Positions 35,253 to 44,454 of a stretch of DNA of 64,000 nt are shown piece by piece. The translations under genes were made by a program, and so were the position numbers. The DNA lies in assembly GCA_013141055.1 (NCBI GenBank), contig JABFRS010000001.1:186001-250000 (forward strand), read 5' to 3'. Every line of letters starts with the position of its first letter. Position 1 is the stretch's first letter. This DNA is from Cyclobacteriaceae bacterium (GTDB taxonomy: Bacteria; Bacteroidota; Bacteroidia; Cytophagales; Cyclobacteriaceae). Below the pieces are notes generated by a model that ran no database searches, was not told the DNA's origin, and was given only the letters and a program-made list of their open reading frames with translations.

Positions 35253-36251
35253 TTAGCTTAATTCTTCGATTTCATTTACTTTAAAACCTTCAGACATGTT
35301 TATGAAATATTTTGTCTTTAGCTCTCCGACTAGTTTAAATAGTTCCATAAATCTCCAAGCAGGCATCTGTGCAGCTACATGCACCATAGTTTCAAGTTGA
35401 TTATACCATTGATCAATGAGCAGCGTGTTCGCCTCATTAGCTACTTCTATTCGAACTTCCTGGCCCCCAAAAATTTCGGTGCCAGCTAGATATCCATCGT
35501 TCATTTTCAAATCCACCAGTTGAATAAACATTAAAGTCCGAGGAGCATAGTGGCTATCCTGATCAATCTCCTGAAGTTTCAACAAAGGGAAACAGCCCAA
35601 ATAATATCTTGGGTCTCCCGTTGAGCAATCTATATATGCAATTGCTAGGTCGGCCAATGGAATAGTTTCGGCGGGCGTGCACAATGTCATTCGCATCTTA
35701 CAATTCTTCGTCAGCCAAGTATTCAGCTCAATAGCTAATACATTGCGTTTATTCAAATTTGGATCATATAGCTCATTTATTAAAAAAATCAATTCATTAA
35801 TTCTTGTCAAATTAATACCACCAGCAAATCCATGTTTTTTTGGATGCGCATAATAGTTTCTGGTACCTCTGAGCAAATCAGCACTAACAAAGTAAGTTTT
35901 ATCAAAATAACCATTTGAGCCAAGCCACTCGAATAGATTCTTTAGATCCCGGCGTGGCTCACCCTTTTTAATCTTTTTCTTCCATGGTTCACCTGTTACG
36001 GTTTCATACTTCCATGCCATTGCCATTTCCATGAGCATAGACATTTGCGCAGCAGCAATATCAAAGAATTCATATTCAAAATAGCTATACGCCATTAGTT
36101 TACGTATTGCACGATATTGCTTCCTGACTTCCTCGTTTACACTTGGAATAAGATCACATTTTGGCAGATAGCTTTCCTGGAACGACTCCCAAGTATGTTC
36201 ATTGAAGGCCGACCACTTCGGATCGCGCTCAAGTGGAATAAATTTGGTCAT
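35253..36251 (-). CDS. HEPN-motif protein 2 (RNxxxH), 332 residues
   Basis: The first part is helical with LLRGTRNYYAHPKKHG (Arg131, Asn132, His136), a clear HEPN-type motif. About 170 further residues form an alpha/beta C-terminal domain that I cannot assign. The ATG overlaps the stop of the nucleotidyltransferase gene upstream by 4 bp, so the pair is translationally coupled. HEPN-nucleotidyltransferase pairs such as HepT-MntA form toxin-antitoxin systems in which the nucleotidyltransferase AMPylates the HEPN toxin. That is a possible model here. Confidence 0.65.
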   Translation of the reverse strand: MTKFIPLERDPKWSAFNEHTWESFQESYLPKCDLIPSVNEEVRKQYRAIRKLMAYSYFEYEFFDIAAAQMSMLMEMAMAWKYETVTGEPWKKKIKKGEPRRDLKNLFEWLGSNGYFDKTYFVSADLLRGTRNYYAHPKKHGFAGGINLTRINELIFLINELYDPNLNKRNVLAIELNTWLTKNCKMRMTLCTPAETIPLADLAIAYIDCSTGDPRYYLGCFPLLKLQEIDQDSHYAPRTLMFIQLVDLKMNDGYLAGTEIFGGQEVRIEVANEANTLLIDQWYNQLETMVHVAAQMPAWRFMELFKLVGELKTKYFINMSEGFKVNEIEELS

Positions 36252-37321
36252 TTCATTCTATAAATATGGTCTCGTAATTCGATAAGAGTCTGTTCAGCGT
36301 GCTTCGCACTGGGTTGATCCGGAAGATCAGATGAAGTAAATAGTTCATTTATGCGAACTATTTTTTCTTCCGCATCCTTGACAAGGTCTTCATACAAAAA
36401 TTCCCCAGATCGAATTCTTAAAAGATACTCTCTTTCAGGACGCCTTACATTTACTTGTTTATACCTGGCAATTTCTTCAGCCATATTAAGCAGGCGAAAT
36501 ACATGCATCATGTTTTTAGCATCGTAGTTCTTCCCGTGACTAATTGTATTCTCATAACGCTCATCGTTACGCGACTCCACCCAATCCCAATATTCCTTAT
36601 AATCTTTGCAATAAATAGAATAACCGTCCTTGTTAAAATTCATAACGGCGAAAGGTTGCAGCCCTCTGGGTATGGATGTTAGCGAGACATCATTGGCGGC
36701 GTCACCAGAATAGATTCCACTAAACAAAGTGCCACTGCCCGCTTGTGAGGAATGAAATAATGTATAAATATCCCGCATATGGTCAACTCTCACCAATCCA
36801 CATTCCTCCTGCTTAAAGCCCTTGCCATCTAACCACTTTTCAGCAGGCACAGATCCCTGCCCCTGTATCACAAAACAGAAGTCGAGAATTGTCTTCCGTT
36901 CCTTTTCCATTGGATTTGATATCTTCTTATTCAGCCCTTTCGCTTTCTTTATCTGAGCGTAAGCGTATTGTCCGAATGTCTGATTGCATAATCGTGACAG
37001 GAAATGCTCCGGACGAATCAGATCCATCACTGGATTACGATGAATAATACAGTCCTGTGGAGTACTCAGGAGTTCAATGATATTAGGATTGTTTTTGAGC
37101 AGTAAGTCCACAAACTTTTTTAACTCGTAATACATCTCATCATTGCTCGCATTATTTACCTGATCAGAGTATGTTAATCCATAGAATTCATTTTTCGGCA
37201 GAACAAATACTCCTTTCAAATCGATATCAGAATGCGGCAGCGACAATCCGTACGCCTGACTACCGCTGATACATTTCAGTAAAAGGCACGAAGGATTATC
37301 GTTAAGTTGTTGCAATGTCAT
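36248..37321 (-). CDS. RlaP-like Pol-beta nucleotidyltransferase 1
   Basis: A 357-residue protein of the DNA polymerase beta superfamily. The signature is GSQAYGLSLPHSDIDLKGVFV, with Gly20-Ser21 and metal-binding Asp32 and Asp34. The following FGQYAYAQIKKAKGLNKKI and ETIPRG-like parts fit the RNA-repair-associated RlaP family. It would transfer a nucleotide to RNA or protein. It overlaps both neighbours by 4 bp, which ties it tightly to the second nucleotidyltransferase and to HEPN protein 2. Confidence 0.8.
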   Translation of the reverse strand: MTLQQLNDNPSCLLLKCISGSQAYGLSLPHSDIDLKGVFVLPKNEFYGLTYSDQVNNASNDEMYYELKKFVDLLLKNNPNIIELLSTPQDCIIHRNPVMDLIRPEHFLSRLCNQTFGQYAYAQIKKAKGLNKKISNPMEKERKTILDFCFVIQGQGSVPAEKWLDGKGFKQEECGLVRVDHMRDIYTLFHSSQAGSGTLFSGIYSGDAANDVSLTSIPRGLQPFAVMNFNKDGYSIYCKDYKEYWDWVESRNDERYENTISHGKNYDAKNMMHVFRLLNMAEEIARYKQVNVRRPEREYLLRIRSGEFLYEDLVKDAEEKIVRINELFTSSDLPDQPSAKHAEQTLIELRDHIYRMK

Positions 37322-38079
37322 TTCAGAAATTTTCTAAATAGTTGATTCAGGTCTTCATGATCATCCGAAACAGCGCGCGCTAATGGTTGATGATTCTCAT
37401 TGTACTCCTGGCTATTAGTAATCCAGGCATTCAACTCCTTAATCGGTTTAATGGTAAACGTCTCATCTAACTTAGACTTTTGATCCAAGAGATCATTCAC
37501 AATACCCTGTAAATCTTCATCGAGAAGAATGCGAAGCTTTCCAAACTCCATTGGAGGAACTTCATTGTAGTCAAGTATCCATTTGCACGCGAGCAATGGC
37601 CTTAATGCATAGAAATATTTCTTCAGCTTCACTTCTGCTCCGGAAAGATCCGGTCCGGCAATCACCGATTTAGCCATACTCAGATAATGGTGAAACATTC
37701 CCCTTGGCGAAAAATACCTTGGCATCAGCGAATTCATCTCCGCATGAAACTCAGGATTAGACTTATAGACTATTGGCGACTGAAGCCATTCAAATACTGG
37801 CGCATTGGACTTCCGAAATAGCTTTAACGCCTTGCGAAGGTCCCAACCGTTGATATCCAGAACCGCATCTATTGGAAGCTCGATGACGTCTCTTTGTTCT
37901 TCAATACTCAAATAATATTCCTTACTATGAACATATATAAAACGAGCATCGAAGTCACTATCAGGTGATGGGAAACCCCAAGCACGACTGCCAGATTCAG
38001 CAGCATACAAAATACTTACATTGTGACCAATTTCACTTTGAATTAATTGAGATTCTATTATGTGTCGGATGTTCATCAT
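37318..38079 (-). CDS. RlaP/YcgL-like Pol-beta nucleotidyltransferase 2
   Basis: A protein of about 253 residues with ESGSRAWGFPSPDSDFDARFIYV, in which Gly30-Ser31 and Asp42/Asp44 are the nucleotidyltransferase signature. The remainder (FRKSNAPVFEWLQSPIVY, YFSPRGMFHHYLSMAK) matches the YcgL-type branch of this family. I place the start at ATG 38077-38079; ATG 38074-38076 is equally possible. A longer in-frame start at 38154 would run into the upstream gene. It is coupled to nucleotidyltransferase 1. Confidence 0.8.
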   Translation of the reverse strand: MMNIRHIIESQLIQSEIGHNVSILYAAESGSRAWGFPSPDSDFDARFIYVHSKEYYLSIEEQRDVIELPIDAVLDINGWDLRKALKLFRKSNAPVFEWLQSPIVYKSNPEFHAEMNSLMPRYFSPRGMFHHYLSMAKSVIAGPDLSGAEVKLKKYFYALRPLLACKWILDYNEVPPMEFGKLRILLDEDLQGIVNDLLDQKSKLDETFTIKPIKELNAWITNSQEYNENHQPLARAVSDDHEDLNQLFRKFLK

Positions 38080-38089
38080 AACAATCAAA

Positions 38090-39676
38090 CTAATTTCTTG
38101 TTCTCCCTCGCCAATTGTTGTGCCAATAAATTTTAATTGCTCCTGTTTGCTCAACTGTACAATTAATTAAATCTATCGTTTTGATATTTCTCGCGGTGTT
38201 AATATGTATTGCAGCAATTAACTCAGGAATTAACCCTGAATGTCTGAGGTTACGAACCCTGTTATTTGAGTCATAAATAAAAATTCGTGCATACTTTACA
38301 GGAAGATAATTGTTTACAGAAAATACAGAATATTGTCGAGTAGTGAATTTCTTAACCTCATTAATTATCACCTTCAAATTCCGCCTTATAAAAAATACCT
38401 TATCTTCTTGCGGCACATGAGATAAAACAACACTTGCATCTCCAATAACCAAATACGAGCCTTTTGAATGATGGTATGAATCTCGAACTTCAATAAATCT
38501 TGGCGAACGCTTCTGCATTTGTAATCCGAAGGAGATCAGAAAGGCGTCTCTCATACCTCCAATTCTGTAGAATATTTTAGGTAAATTAACATTTGGACGA
38601 AAAGCAATTAAGTTATCCTCAAGTACATTAGCATAGTCAGTCAAATTTGTGGTTTTCACTTCTCTAAGCTCCCTTAAACGAACCCCATTAAATGCAGCCC
38701 ATCCTGGCAATGCATGACTAGAAAGCAGTGAAATAAATATTCTATCATAATCCTGAGTCAAAGATTCGGCCAGGTATGCTGTATGAAAGCAATAAAATCT
38801 GACTTTGTCAAAATCTCTATTCTCATTCTTTACATAAACCGTTAATTGCCGTCTGTTACCAATTGCAGTTCCTTCAAATGTGTTCAACACCTGCCATCCG
38901 GGGCTTTGGCAAGTTGTCTTTAACTCTTCAGTAAGAAAAGCCCTTGGAATATTGAATCTTGGCTTTGTTGTGCTTTCGGATTTAGAAAAAAGAAATATCC
39001 TAAGAGCTAAACAAAAAGCATTGGTCATATCAACCAAGTCGTCAAATATCCTAATCACATCTCTTATCTGGAATTCTACACTATTCCCCTTCTTGTCAGT
39101 GTAAACAATACTATTTTGAGACGGCAGCGTTTTACCGTGACCAATACCGTTACGGAGTAAGCTGTTATACACATCTTGAATAAAACTAAATTCAGTTTTC
39201 TTCAACTCCTCGACAACATTGTACAAATCCAATCCCTCTGCCGATGCGCCTCTTTTTATCCGCTTATACTTTGCTGGAATAAATAAGAAAGAGTAAAATG
39301 GGGACTCGTAAATTCTCAAAAGGTTAAAATGAATTTGAGTGTCCATAAAATCCAGGGTCTCTAAATCATTAGCTGGTAGAATTGTGTCATGAATCGGCTT
39401 CACATCAATCTCATTAAGGATGTAGTTAGCGTTATTAATATCCTGTCCAAGATCATTAATTATGACTTCAAGAATTTCTGGGTTTTCTGAATTCGCTAGC
39501 TTTAAAAAATTCGAATAAACATCAAATGCGTTCCTATCGTAGAATTTCTTAGGACTCGAATTGACATAATGAATTAATGACAAATGATCCGTTTCAATTG
39601 ACAATTGATTTAAAATCTGATTTTTCCAGAGAGAATGAAGACCTTTTGTTAAAGGATTTTCCTTAAGGATTTGCAT
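38090..39676 (-). CDS. HEPN-motif protein 3, 528 residues, unknown family
   Basis: A large soluble protein that I do not recognise. The N-terminal 240 residues look helical and contain VYNSLLRNGIGHGKT (Arg175, Asn176, His180), an RNxxxH motif in the right helix context (FCLALRIFLF follows). The C-terminal 280 residues look alpha/beta with many Arg and aromatic residues, possibly an RNA-binding or second catalytic domain. It lies 4 bp downstream of HEPN protein 4 and 10 bp upstream of nucleotidyltransferase 2. It may be a HEPN ribonuclease with a targeting domain (inference). Confidence 0.6.
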   Translation of the reverse strand: MQILKENPLTKGLHSLWKNQILNQLSIETDHLSLIHYVNSSPKKFYDRNAFDVYSNFLKLANSENPEILEVIINDLGQDINNANYILNEIDVKPIHDTILPANDLETLDFMDTQIHFNLLRIYESPFYSFLFIPAKYKRIKRGASAEGLDLYNVVEELKKTEFSFIQDVYNSLLRNGIGHGKTLPSQNSIVYTDKKGNSVEFQIRDVIRIFDDLVDMTNAFCLALRIFLFSKSESTTKPRFNIPRAFLTEELKTTCQSPGWQVLNTFEGTAIGNRRQLTVYVKNENRDFDKVRFYCFHTAYLAESLTQDYDRIFISLLSSHALPGWAAFNGVRLRELREVKTTNLTDYANVLEDNLIAFRPNVNLPKIFYRIGGMRDAFLISFGLQMQKRSPRFIEVRDSYHHSKGSYLVIGDASVVLSHVPQEDKVFFIRRNLKVIINEVKKFTTRQYSVFSVNNYLPVKYARIFIYDSNNRVRNLRHSGLIPELIAAIHINTARNIKTIDLINCTVEQTGAIKIYWHNNWRGRTRN

Positions 39677-39680
39677 AATC

Positions 39681-40463
39681 TTAAGTTTCTGATTTTAAGT
39701 ATTCGGTTCTTCCTGGCGACAAAGTTTCGACTATGGACAAAATCTCATTGAAGTATTTCTTAACATCGAGATTTAGAATTTCGTCGAAAGGATATACAGA
39801 TTTTACCTTGTTGATATCCTTTGAAAAACTTTTGAGATGAACAATGTCATTTCTCAGTTTCTTTAAATAGATTACTTTGTTGTAATTCTCTCTCTTAAGC
39901 TTAAAGCCAATATCTTGTAGAACTTTAATCTTTGCCTCCAATGTCAGCTCTCTCTCCATTTTTTCTTTAGCCATTTCTTGCTTATCAACAAGTGCATTGT
40001 CAGGAAGCATTTCATTTACGAGAGCCTCGATGGTCATAATAAGAAAAACTATTAAAGAGATCACATAAGTAAATTTTTTATGATGGAAATTGTTATCATA
40101 TGTAACTAATGCGAAAGTTCCAGCCTGATAATTCTGCTTAAGAAACTCCTCTAATTGTGCCAGACTAACAAACTCCCTCTGCGCTAAATGAAGAAAGAGC
40201 GTAACCGGGTCAGGTAAATAACTTGAGTAGATGGAATTCTTAAATCTTAAAGGAACGGTTAGTAGTAATTCTTTTGCATCTTTATCAATCAGAACAATGT
40301 TGTTATGCTTTTTCTTATCAGGAATTTGATTAATCTGCTTTTTATTATTTTCAATAGGATTTGAATCTAAGGGTGCATGCGTTTGGCCATCCAAAGAATT
40401 TATTACATCATCAGTTACTGTGTAACAGAATCTTCTCTTAATCTTTATTTCATTCATTTCCAT
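39681..40463 (-). CDS. HEPN-motif protein 4, about 260 residues
   Basis: It carries YLKKLRNDIVHLKS (RNxxxH; Arg204 and His209 counted from ATG 40463) in the C-terminal third, the best-formed HEPN motif in the operon. A hydrophobic helix (about residues 132-147, TYVISLIVFLIMTIEALV) precedes it. The N-terminal half has no known domain. The in-frame TTG at 40478 would overlap pnkp, and ATG 40463 is the likelier start. It directly follows pnkp. Confidence 0.65.
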   Translation of the reverse strand: MEMNEIKIKRRFCYTVTDDVINSLDGQTHAPLDSNPIENNKKQINQIPDKKKHNNIVLIDKDAKELLLTVPLRFKNSIYSSYLPDPVTLFLHLAQREFVSLAQLEEFLKQNYQAGTFALVTYDNNFHHKKFTYVISLIVFLIMTIEALVNEMLPDNALVDKQEMAKEKMERELTLEAKIKVLQDIGFKLKRENYNKVIYLKKLRNDIVHLKSFSKDINKVKSVYPFDEILNLDVKKYFNEILSIVETLSPGRTEYLKSET

Positions 40464-40474
40464 AGCTATTAAAG

Positions 40475-43057
40475 TCAAAGTCTCGGATCAATTTCCTCAC
40501 TCTCCAATGCCAATACCCCAAACACACATTCATGTACCTTTCTCAAAGGTTCCTTCTTTACGAATCTCTCAAGAGACTCCACTCCTAGCGCAAACTCTCT
40601 CAATGCCAGAGACCTCTTCCCTGAAAGTCCCCTGCTCCTTAACCTCACTACATTTTCTGGCGCAGAATATTCAGGTCCATAAATAATTCTCAGGTACTCC
40701 TTACCCCTGCATTTTATCGCTGGCTGAACAAGATCCTTCTTGCCTCGCGCAACGAAATCAAATGGCTTAATTACCATTCCCTCACCGCCAGCTTCCGTCA
40801 GATTTGTCCACCAGGAAACAACATCGTTCACATCGTTCTCATTGTTAATATCCACAATCCTATAAGGGGTCGCCATTAATAGTTCACTATCAGCCTTGCA
40901 GATTGTTTCGATCTCACTCATGTGCCACACATGGTCTTTATCAATGTGCACCGCTCCTTGAGTCGCTAATATGTGAAAAGGAGCGAGCTTATATCCATTC
41001 AACCCATTTACCGGCCAGCAATAGCCTCTGTAAGCATCCACGAAATCAGAAACCATTTCAATTTTGGTTTCGAATTTTGTCAACAAAGTTCCAATGCCTT
41101 CAATCTTCCTTGTGGCAGTTTGTCTTAAGCGACTAACCACGTTCTTCAATGCCGAAGAAGCGGCCGCACCAACTGAAGCATACTGATCCTTCAACAACGA
41201 CTGGGCTTTTGCAGACCAAGGCATTAATTCTGCATCAAGACAAACCCAATCCGTGTTGAATTTGTCCCAAAATCCGGAGCTGGTCAATGCAGCGTTAACA
41301 CGTCCAATGAATTGCTTCTCTAATTCTGTATCATTGAAAAAATTCCTTCCCGTACGTGTATAACAGACACCAATTCCTTCATTCTCAATGCCAAATCTCT
41401 TGAGCACGGTCTTTTCATCCTTGCAGATAATCAGAATTGCGCGTGATCCCATGTGCTTTTCTTCGCATACGACTCTCTCGATTCCCTGACCTCTGAAATA
41501 TTTTAGTGCCTCCGAAGGATGCTCGAGATATCCTTCCAACTCGCTTGTTTCTGACGGAGACATCGTGGGTGGTAAGTAGATGAGCCACTTCGGATTTAAC
41601 GCAAAACGGCTCATCACTTCCAATGCTGCAATTGAATTTTCTTCTCTTACCGTGATGTTGTTTCTCAGACGCGTACTAATAATACGCTTTCCAATAACAT
41701 CATCGATGTCCAGCAGATCATCATGCTCATGTTGCTGGGACGTCGAGCTGGCTGCTTTCCAGTTCAACGGCCTTGCGGGCTCACAATAGACTCGTTTCGC
41801 ATCAACAGAAACAAGCTCTTCTTCCGGATAGCGTAATGCTGACAACTTTCCTCCAAACACGCAGCCAGTATCAATGTCAATTGTCCTGTTGAACCATTGA
41901 GGTTCCGGCACAGGTGTATGTCCATACACAACCATAGCTTTCCCACGATATTCAGATGCCCAGTTAAATCTAACCGGCAATCCAAATTCATCGGTTTCGC
42001 CCGTAGTCTCCCCGAACATGCAGAAAGATCTAACTGCTCCGCTACCCCTGCCCTGCATTTCTTCTTTCAAACCAGCGTGAGCAACAACTAGCCTTCCATT
42101 GTCAAATACATAATGACTGACAAGACCATATAGAAATTCCCTCACCTGATTTTTGAAATGATCGTTCTCTTTACTCAACTGCTCTACAGTAAGAGCCAAG
42201 CCATGCTTTAACTGAACATCTTTTCCAATAAGAAATTTCTGAAGCTTCATGTCATGGTTTCCTGGAACACAATAGGCAACTCTGGAATTCACCATGCTCA
42301 TCACCAATCGCAACACAGAAGGTGAATCGGGTCCTCGGTCAACAAGATCACCAAGAAAAACCGCGGTTCGACTTTCTGGTGCGATCACTGCAAAACCGAA
42401 ATTCGTTTGATCTTCTGGTACACGTTGAATCTCATAACCCAGCTTGGTCAACAGTTCAGTAAGTTCCTGAAAGCATCCGTGAACATCGCCGATAATATCA
42501 AATGGCCCTTTAACATCTCTCTTGTCATTGTAGAGCTTATCTCTTTTGATCAGGTCAATGGATTCAATTTCCTCAACGGAATCCAGAACGAAGATGTGCC
42601 TGAAGCCTTCGCCTTTCAGTTTCTTAATCGACCGTCTTAATTGAACTCGTTGCTGCCTTACAACATGCTTACCAAAATTTCTGTCAGCACGAAGCTCATT
42701 CCTTTCTTCGCATATTTTTTCCGGTACATCCAGAACGATTGCAACAGGAAGACAATGAAAGTCTTTTGCCAATTGAACTAATGGCCTCCTCGCTTCTTCC
42801 TGGACATTGGTTGCATCAATAACTGTAAGCAAGCCATTCTTCAGGCGCTTACGAGCGATGTAATACAATACATCAAATGCATCGTCAGTTGCTGACTGAC
42901 TATTCTCATCATCAGACACGATCCCTCTGCACTTATCTGAAGAAAGTACTTCGGTTTCCTTAAAGTGCTTCCTGGCAAATGAAGACTTACCCGAACCAGA
43001 AATTCCGATCAGTACAACAAGTGAAAGTTCAGGTATCTTTAATTCAGTATTACTCAT
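40475..43057 (-). CDS. pnkp: Polynucleotide kinase-phosphatase-ligase (bacterial Pnkp)
   Basis: An 860-residue three-domain RNA-repair enzyme, the usual length. The kinase P-loop is GISGSGKS (18-25). The metallophosphatase has GDVHG (Asp191, His193), GDLVDRG (Asp237) and GNHD (267-269). The ligase nucleotidyltransferase has the motif I lysine Lys534 in EEKHMGSRA. It heals 2',3'-cyclic phosphate and 5'-OH ends and, with Hen1, seals RNA. The start overlaps the hen1 end by 8 bp, and its end is 12 bp from HEPN protein 4. Confidence 0.95.
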   Translation of the reverse strand: MSNTELKIPELSLVVLIGISGSGKSSFARKHFKETEVLSSDKCRGIVSDDENSQSATDDAFDVLYYIARKRLKNGLLTVIDATNVQEEARRPLVQLAKDFHCLPVAIVLDVPEKICEERNELRADRNFGKHVVRQQRVQLRRSIKKLKGEGFRHIFVLDSVEEIESIDLIKRDKLYNDKRDVKGPFDIIGDVHGCFQELTELLTKLGYEIQRVPEDQTNFGFAVIAPESRTAVFLGDLVDRGPDSPSVLRLVMSMVNSRVAYCVPGNHDMKLQKFLIGKDVQLKHGLALTVEQLSKENDHFKNQVREFLYGLVSHYVFDNGRLVVAHAGLKEEMQGRGSGAVRSFCMFGETTGETDEFGLPVRFNWASEYRGKAMVVYGHTPVPEPQWFNRTIDIDTGCVFGGKLSALRYPEEELVSVDAKRVYCEPARPLNWKAASSTSQQHEHDDLLDIDDVIGKRIISTRLRNNITVREENSIAALEVMSRFALNPKWLIYLPPTMSPSETSELEGYLEHPSEALKYFRGQGIERVVCEEKHMGSRAILIICKDEKTVLKRFGIENEGIGVCYTRTGRNFFNDTELEKQFIGRVNAALTSSGFWDKFNTDWVCLDAELMPWSAKAQSLLKDQYASVGAAASSALKNVVSRLRQTATRKIEGIGTLLTKFETKIEMVSDFVDAYRGYCWPVNGLNGYKLAPFHILATQGAVHIDKDHVWHMSEIETICKADSELLMATPYRIVDINNENDVNDVVSWWTNLTEAGGEGMVIKPFDFVARGKKDLVQPAIKCRGKEYLRIIYGPEYSAPENVVRLRSRGLSGKRSLALREFALGVESLERFVKKEPLRKVHECVFGVLALESEEIDPRL

Positions 43058-44453
43058 TTCCTATCATTTTAAAAATTGCCATCTGCGATGGTGCTCCAAT
43101 ATTTTCGACCTCTTCACCTATCGGTTTGAATTCAACATTATATCCATTCTTTACAGCGACACTATTACTCCACTTCTCAAACTCAAATCTTGTCCACTCA
43201 AATCGGTGGTCAGTATGTCTCATTTGCTTCACATTCATTTTCTCAAAAAGAATATTGTATTCACGATTGGGAGTAGTAATAATCACAGTTTTAGGTCGAG
43301 CAAATTCAAACACTACTCTCTCGAGTGCTTTCAATCTATTCGGATCCAAATGTTCGATCACCTCCACAATTGCTGCTGCATCAAAGCCCTCTAATCGTTT
43401 GTCCCTATAGGTAAGCGCTCCCTGGATCAATTCAATTCGTTCCTTTTGCTTTGGAGCCATTTCTTGAATCCGCAGACGCTGACTCGCTTTCTCCAGCTCA
43501 CGGAAAGCGACATCAACTCCTAATATTCGACTGAACTGTTTCTCCGATAATAACATTCTCAACAGCTTACCCTCGCCACAACCGAGATCAACAACCGTTT
43601 TTGCACCGGAATCAACGATCTCGTTTAACACATTTCTCAGCCTCTTATAGTGAAGTGTCTCCTTTACGATATCTCCCTCGTTTTCATCTTCTATCCTGTC
43701 TTCTATTATTTCATCTACCTCAACCAACCTGTCGAGTGCATTTCTTGTTAAACCACCAAGACCTTTCAGATAGCGCCTGGTAATTTGTTCCTTTTCGGGA
43801 TGTGACGTTAACCAGTCCTTACCCTTATCAAGTAATTTTTCAACTTCCTGCTTTCCCACCCAATAGTGCTTCTCTGAATCGAGTGTGGGAATCAGAACAT
43901 ATAAGTGTGTTAATACTTCCTTCAGCTTAAAATTTCCTGAGAGCTTCAAGGTGAAATACTTGCTCATTCCCCACTCCGGAAATTTCGAATCGAGTTCATG
44001 CCTTTCGAGAGCAACTTCATACCCAAGTGGTTCAAAGAATTTCCTGATGATGACATCCCCACCTTTAGGAGCAGGAATCACGGATATCTCAATCTCAAAT
44101 GGCATCACCTGATCTACCAGCTCAGGATGTTTATTGCATGTTCCATTCATGGCAGTGGAAAATGCCTTGGAAATTGCTACGCTCATAAACGACGAAGCCA
44201 CGTAGGGCCTGTCGTTCACATAATGTTGTAATGAGAATGAATCATCTCCGCTCCTGCCGGAATTTCTAACAAGTCCGATCGGATCGATATCAAGCAATAA
44301 CGCGACAGTACATCTCTCATCCGTCGCATGAGGATAGAAGATATGCGCCAATCCATTGGATAAATCCACACTTTGCAACTTATCAGGATGCTTATGAAGC
44401 AGATGACTGAGATCTCTTGCGTTATTATGTGTCGTTGAAATAGTCAGTAACAT
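43050..44453 (-). CDS. hen1: Hen1 3'-terminal RNA ribose 2'-O-methyltransferase
   Basis: A 467-residue protein. The N-terminal half (about 1-240) is the bacterial Hen1 N-terminal domain that binds and activates Pnkp. The C-terminal half is the methyltransferase: SAM motif DLGCGEG (289-295), metal ligands Glu364, Glu367 and His368 in EVIEHLD, and His in MRHTDHRFEW near 413-416. It methylates the terminal 2'-OH before ligation, which protects the repaired site from cutting again by ribotoxins. It is the second gene of the operon, 1 bp after the 192-residue gene. Confidence 0.95.
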   Translation of the reverse strand: MLLTISTTHNNARDLSHLLHKHPDKLQSVDLSNGLAHIFYPHATDERCTVALLLDIDPIGLVRNSGRSGDDSFSLQHYVNDRPYVASSFMSVAISKAFSTAMNGTCNKHPELVDQVMPFEIEISVIPAPKGGDVIIRKFFEPLGYEVALERHELDSKFPEWGMSKYFTLKLSGNFKLKEVLTHLYVLIPTLDSEKHYWVGKQEVEKLLDKGKDWLTSHPEKEQITRRYLKGLGGLTRNALDRLVEVDEIIEDRIEDENEGDIVKETLHYKRLRNVLNEIVDSGAKTVVDLGCGEGKLLRMLLSEKQFSRILGVDVAFRELEKASQRLRIQEMAPKQKERIELIQGALTYRDKRLEGFDAAAIVEVIEHLDPNRLKALERVVFEFARPKTVIITTPNREYNILFEKMNVKQMRHTDHRFEWTRFEFEKWSNSVAVKNGYNVEFKPIGEEVENIGAPSQMAIFKMIGNE

Positions 44454-44454
44454 T

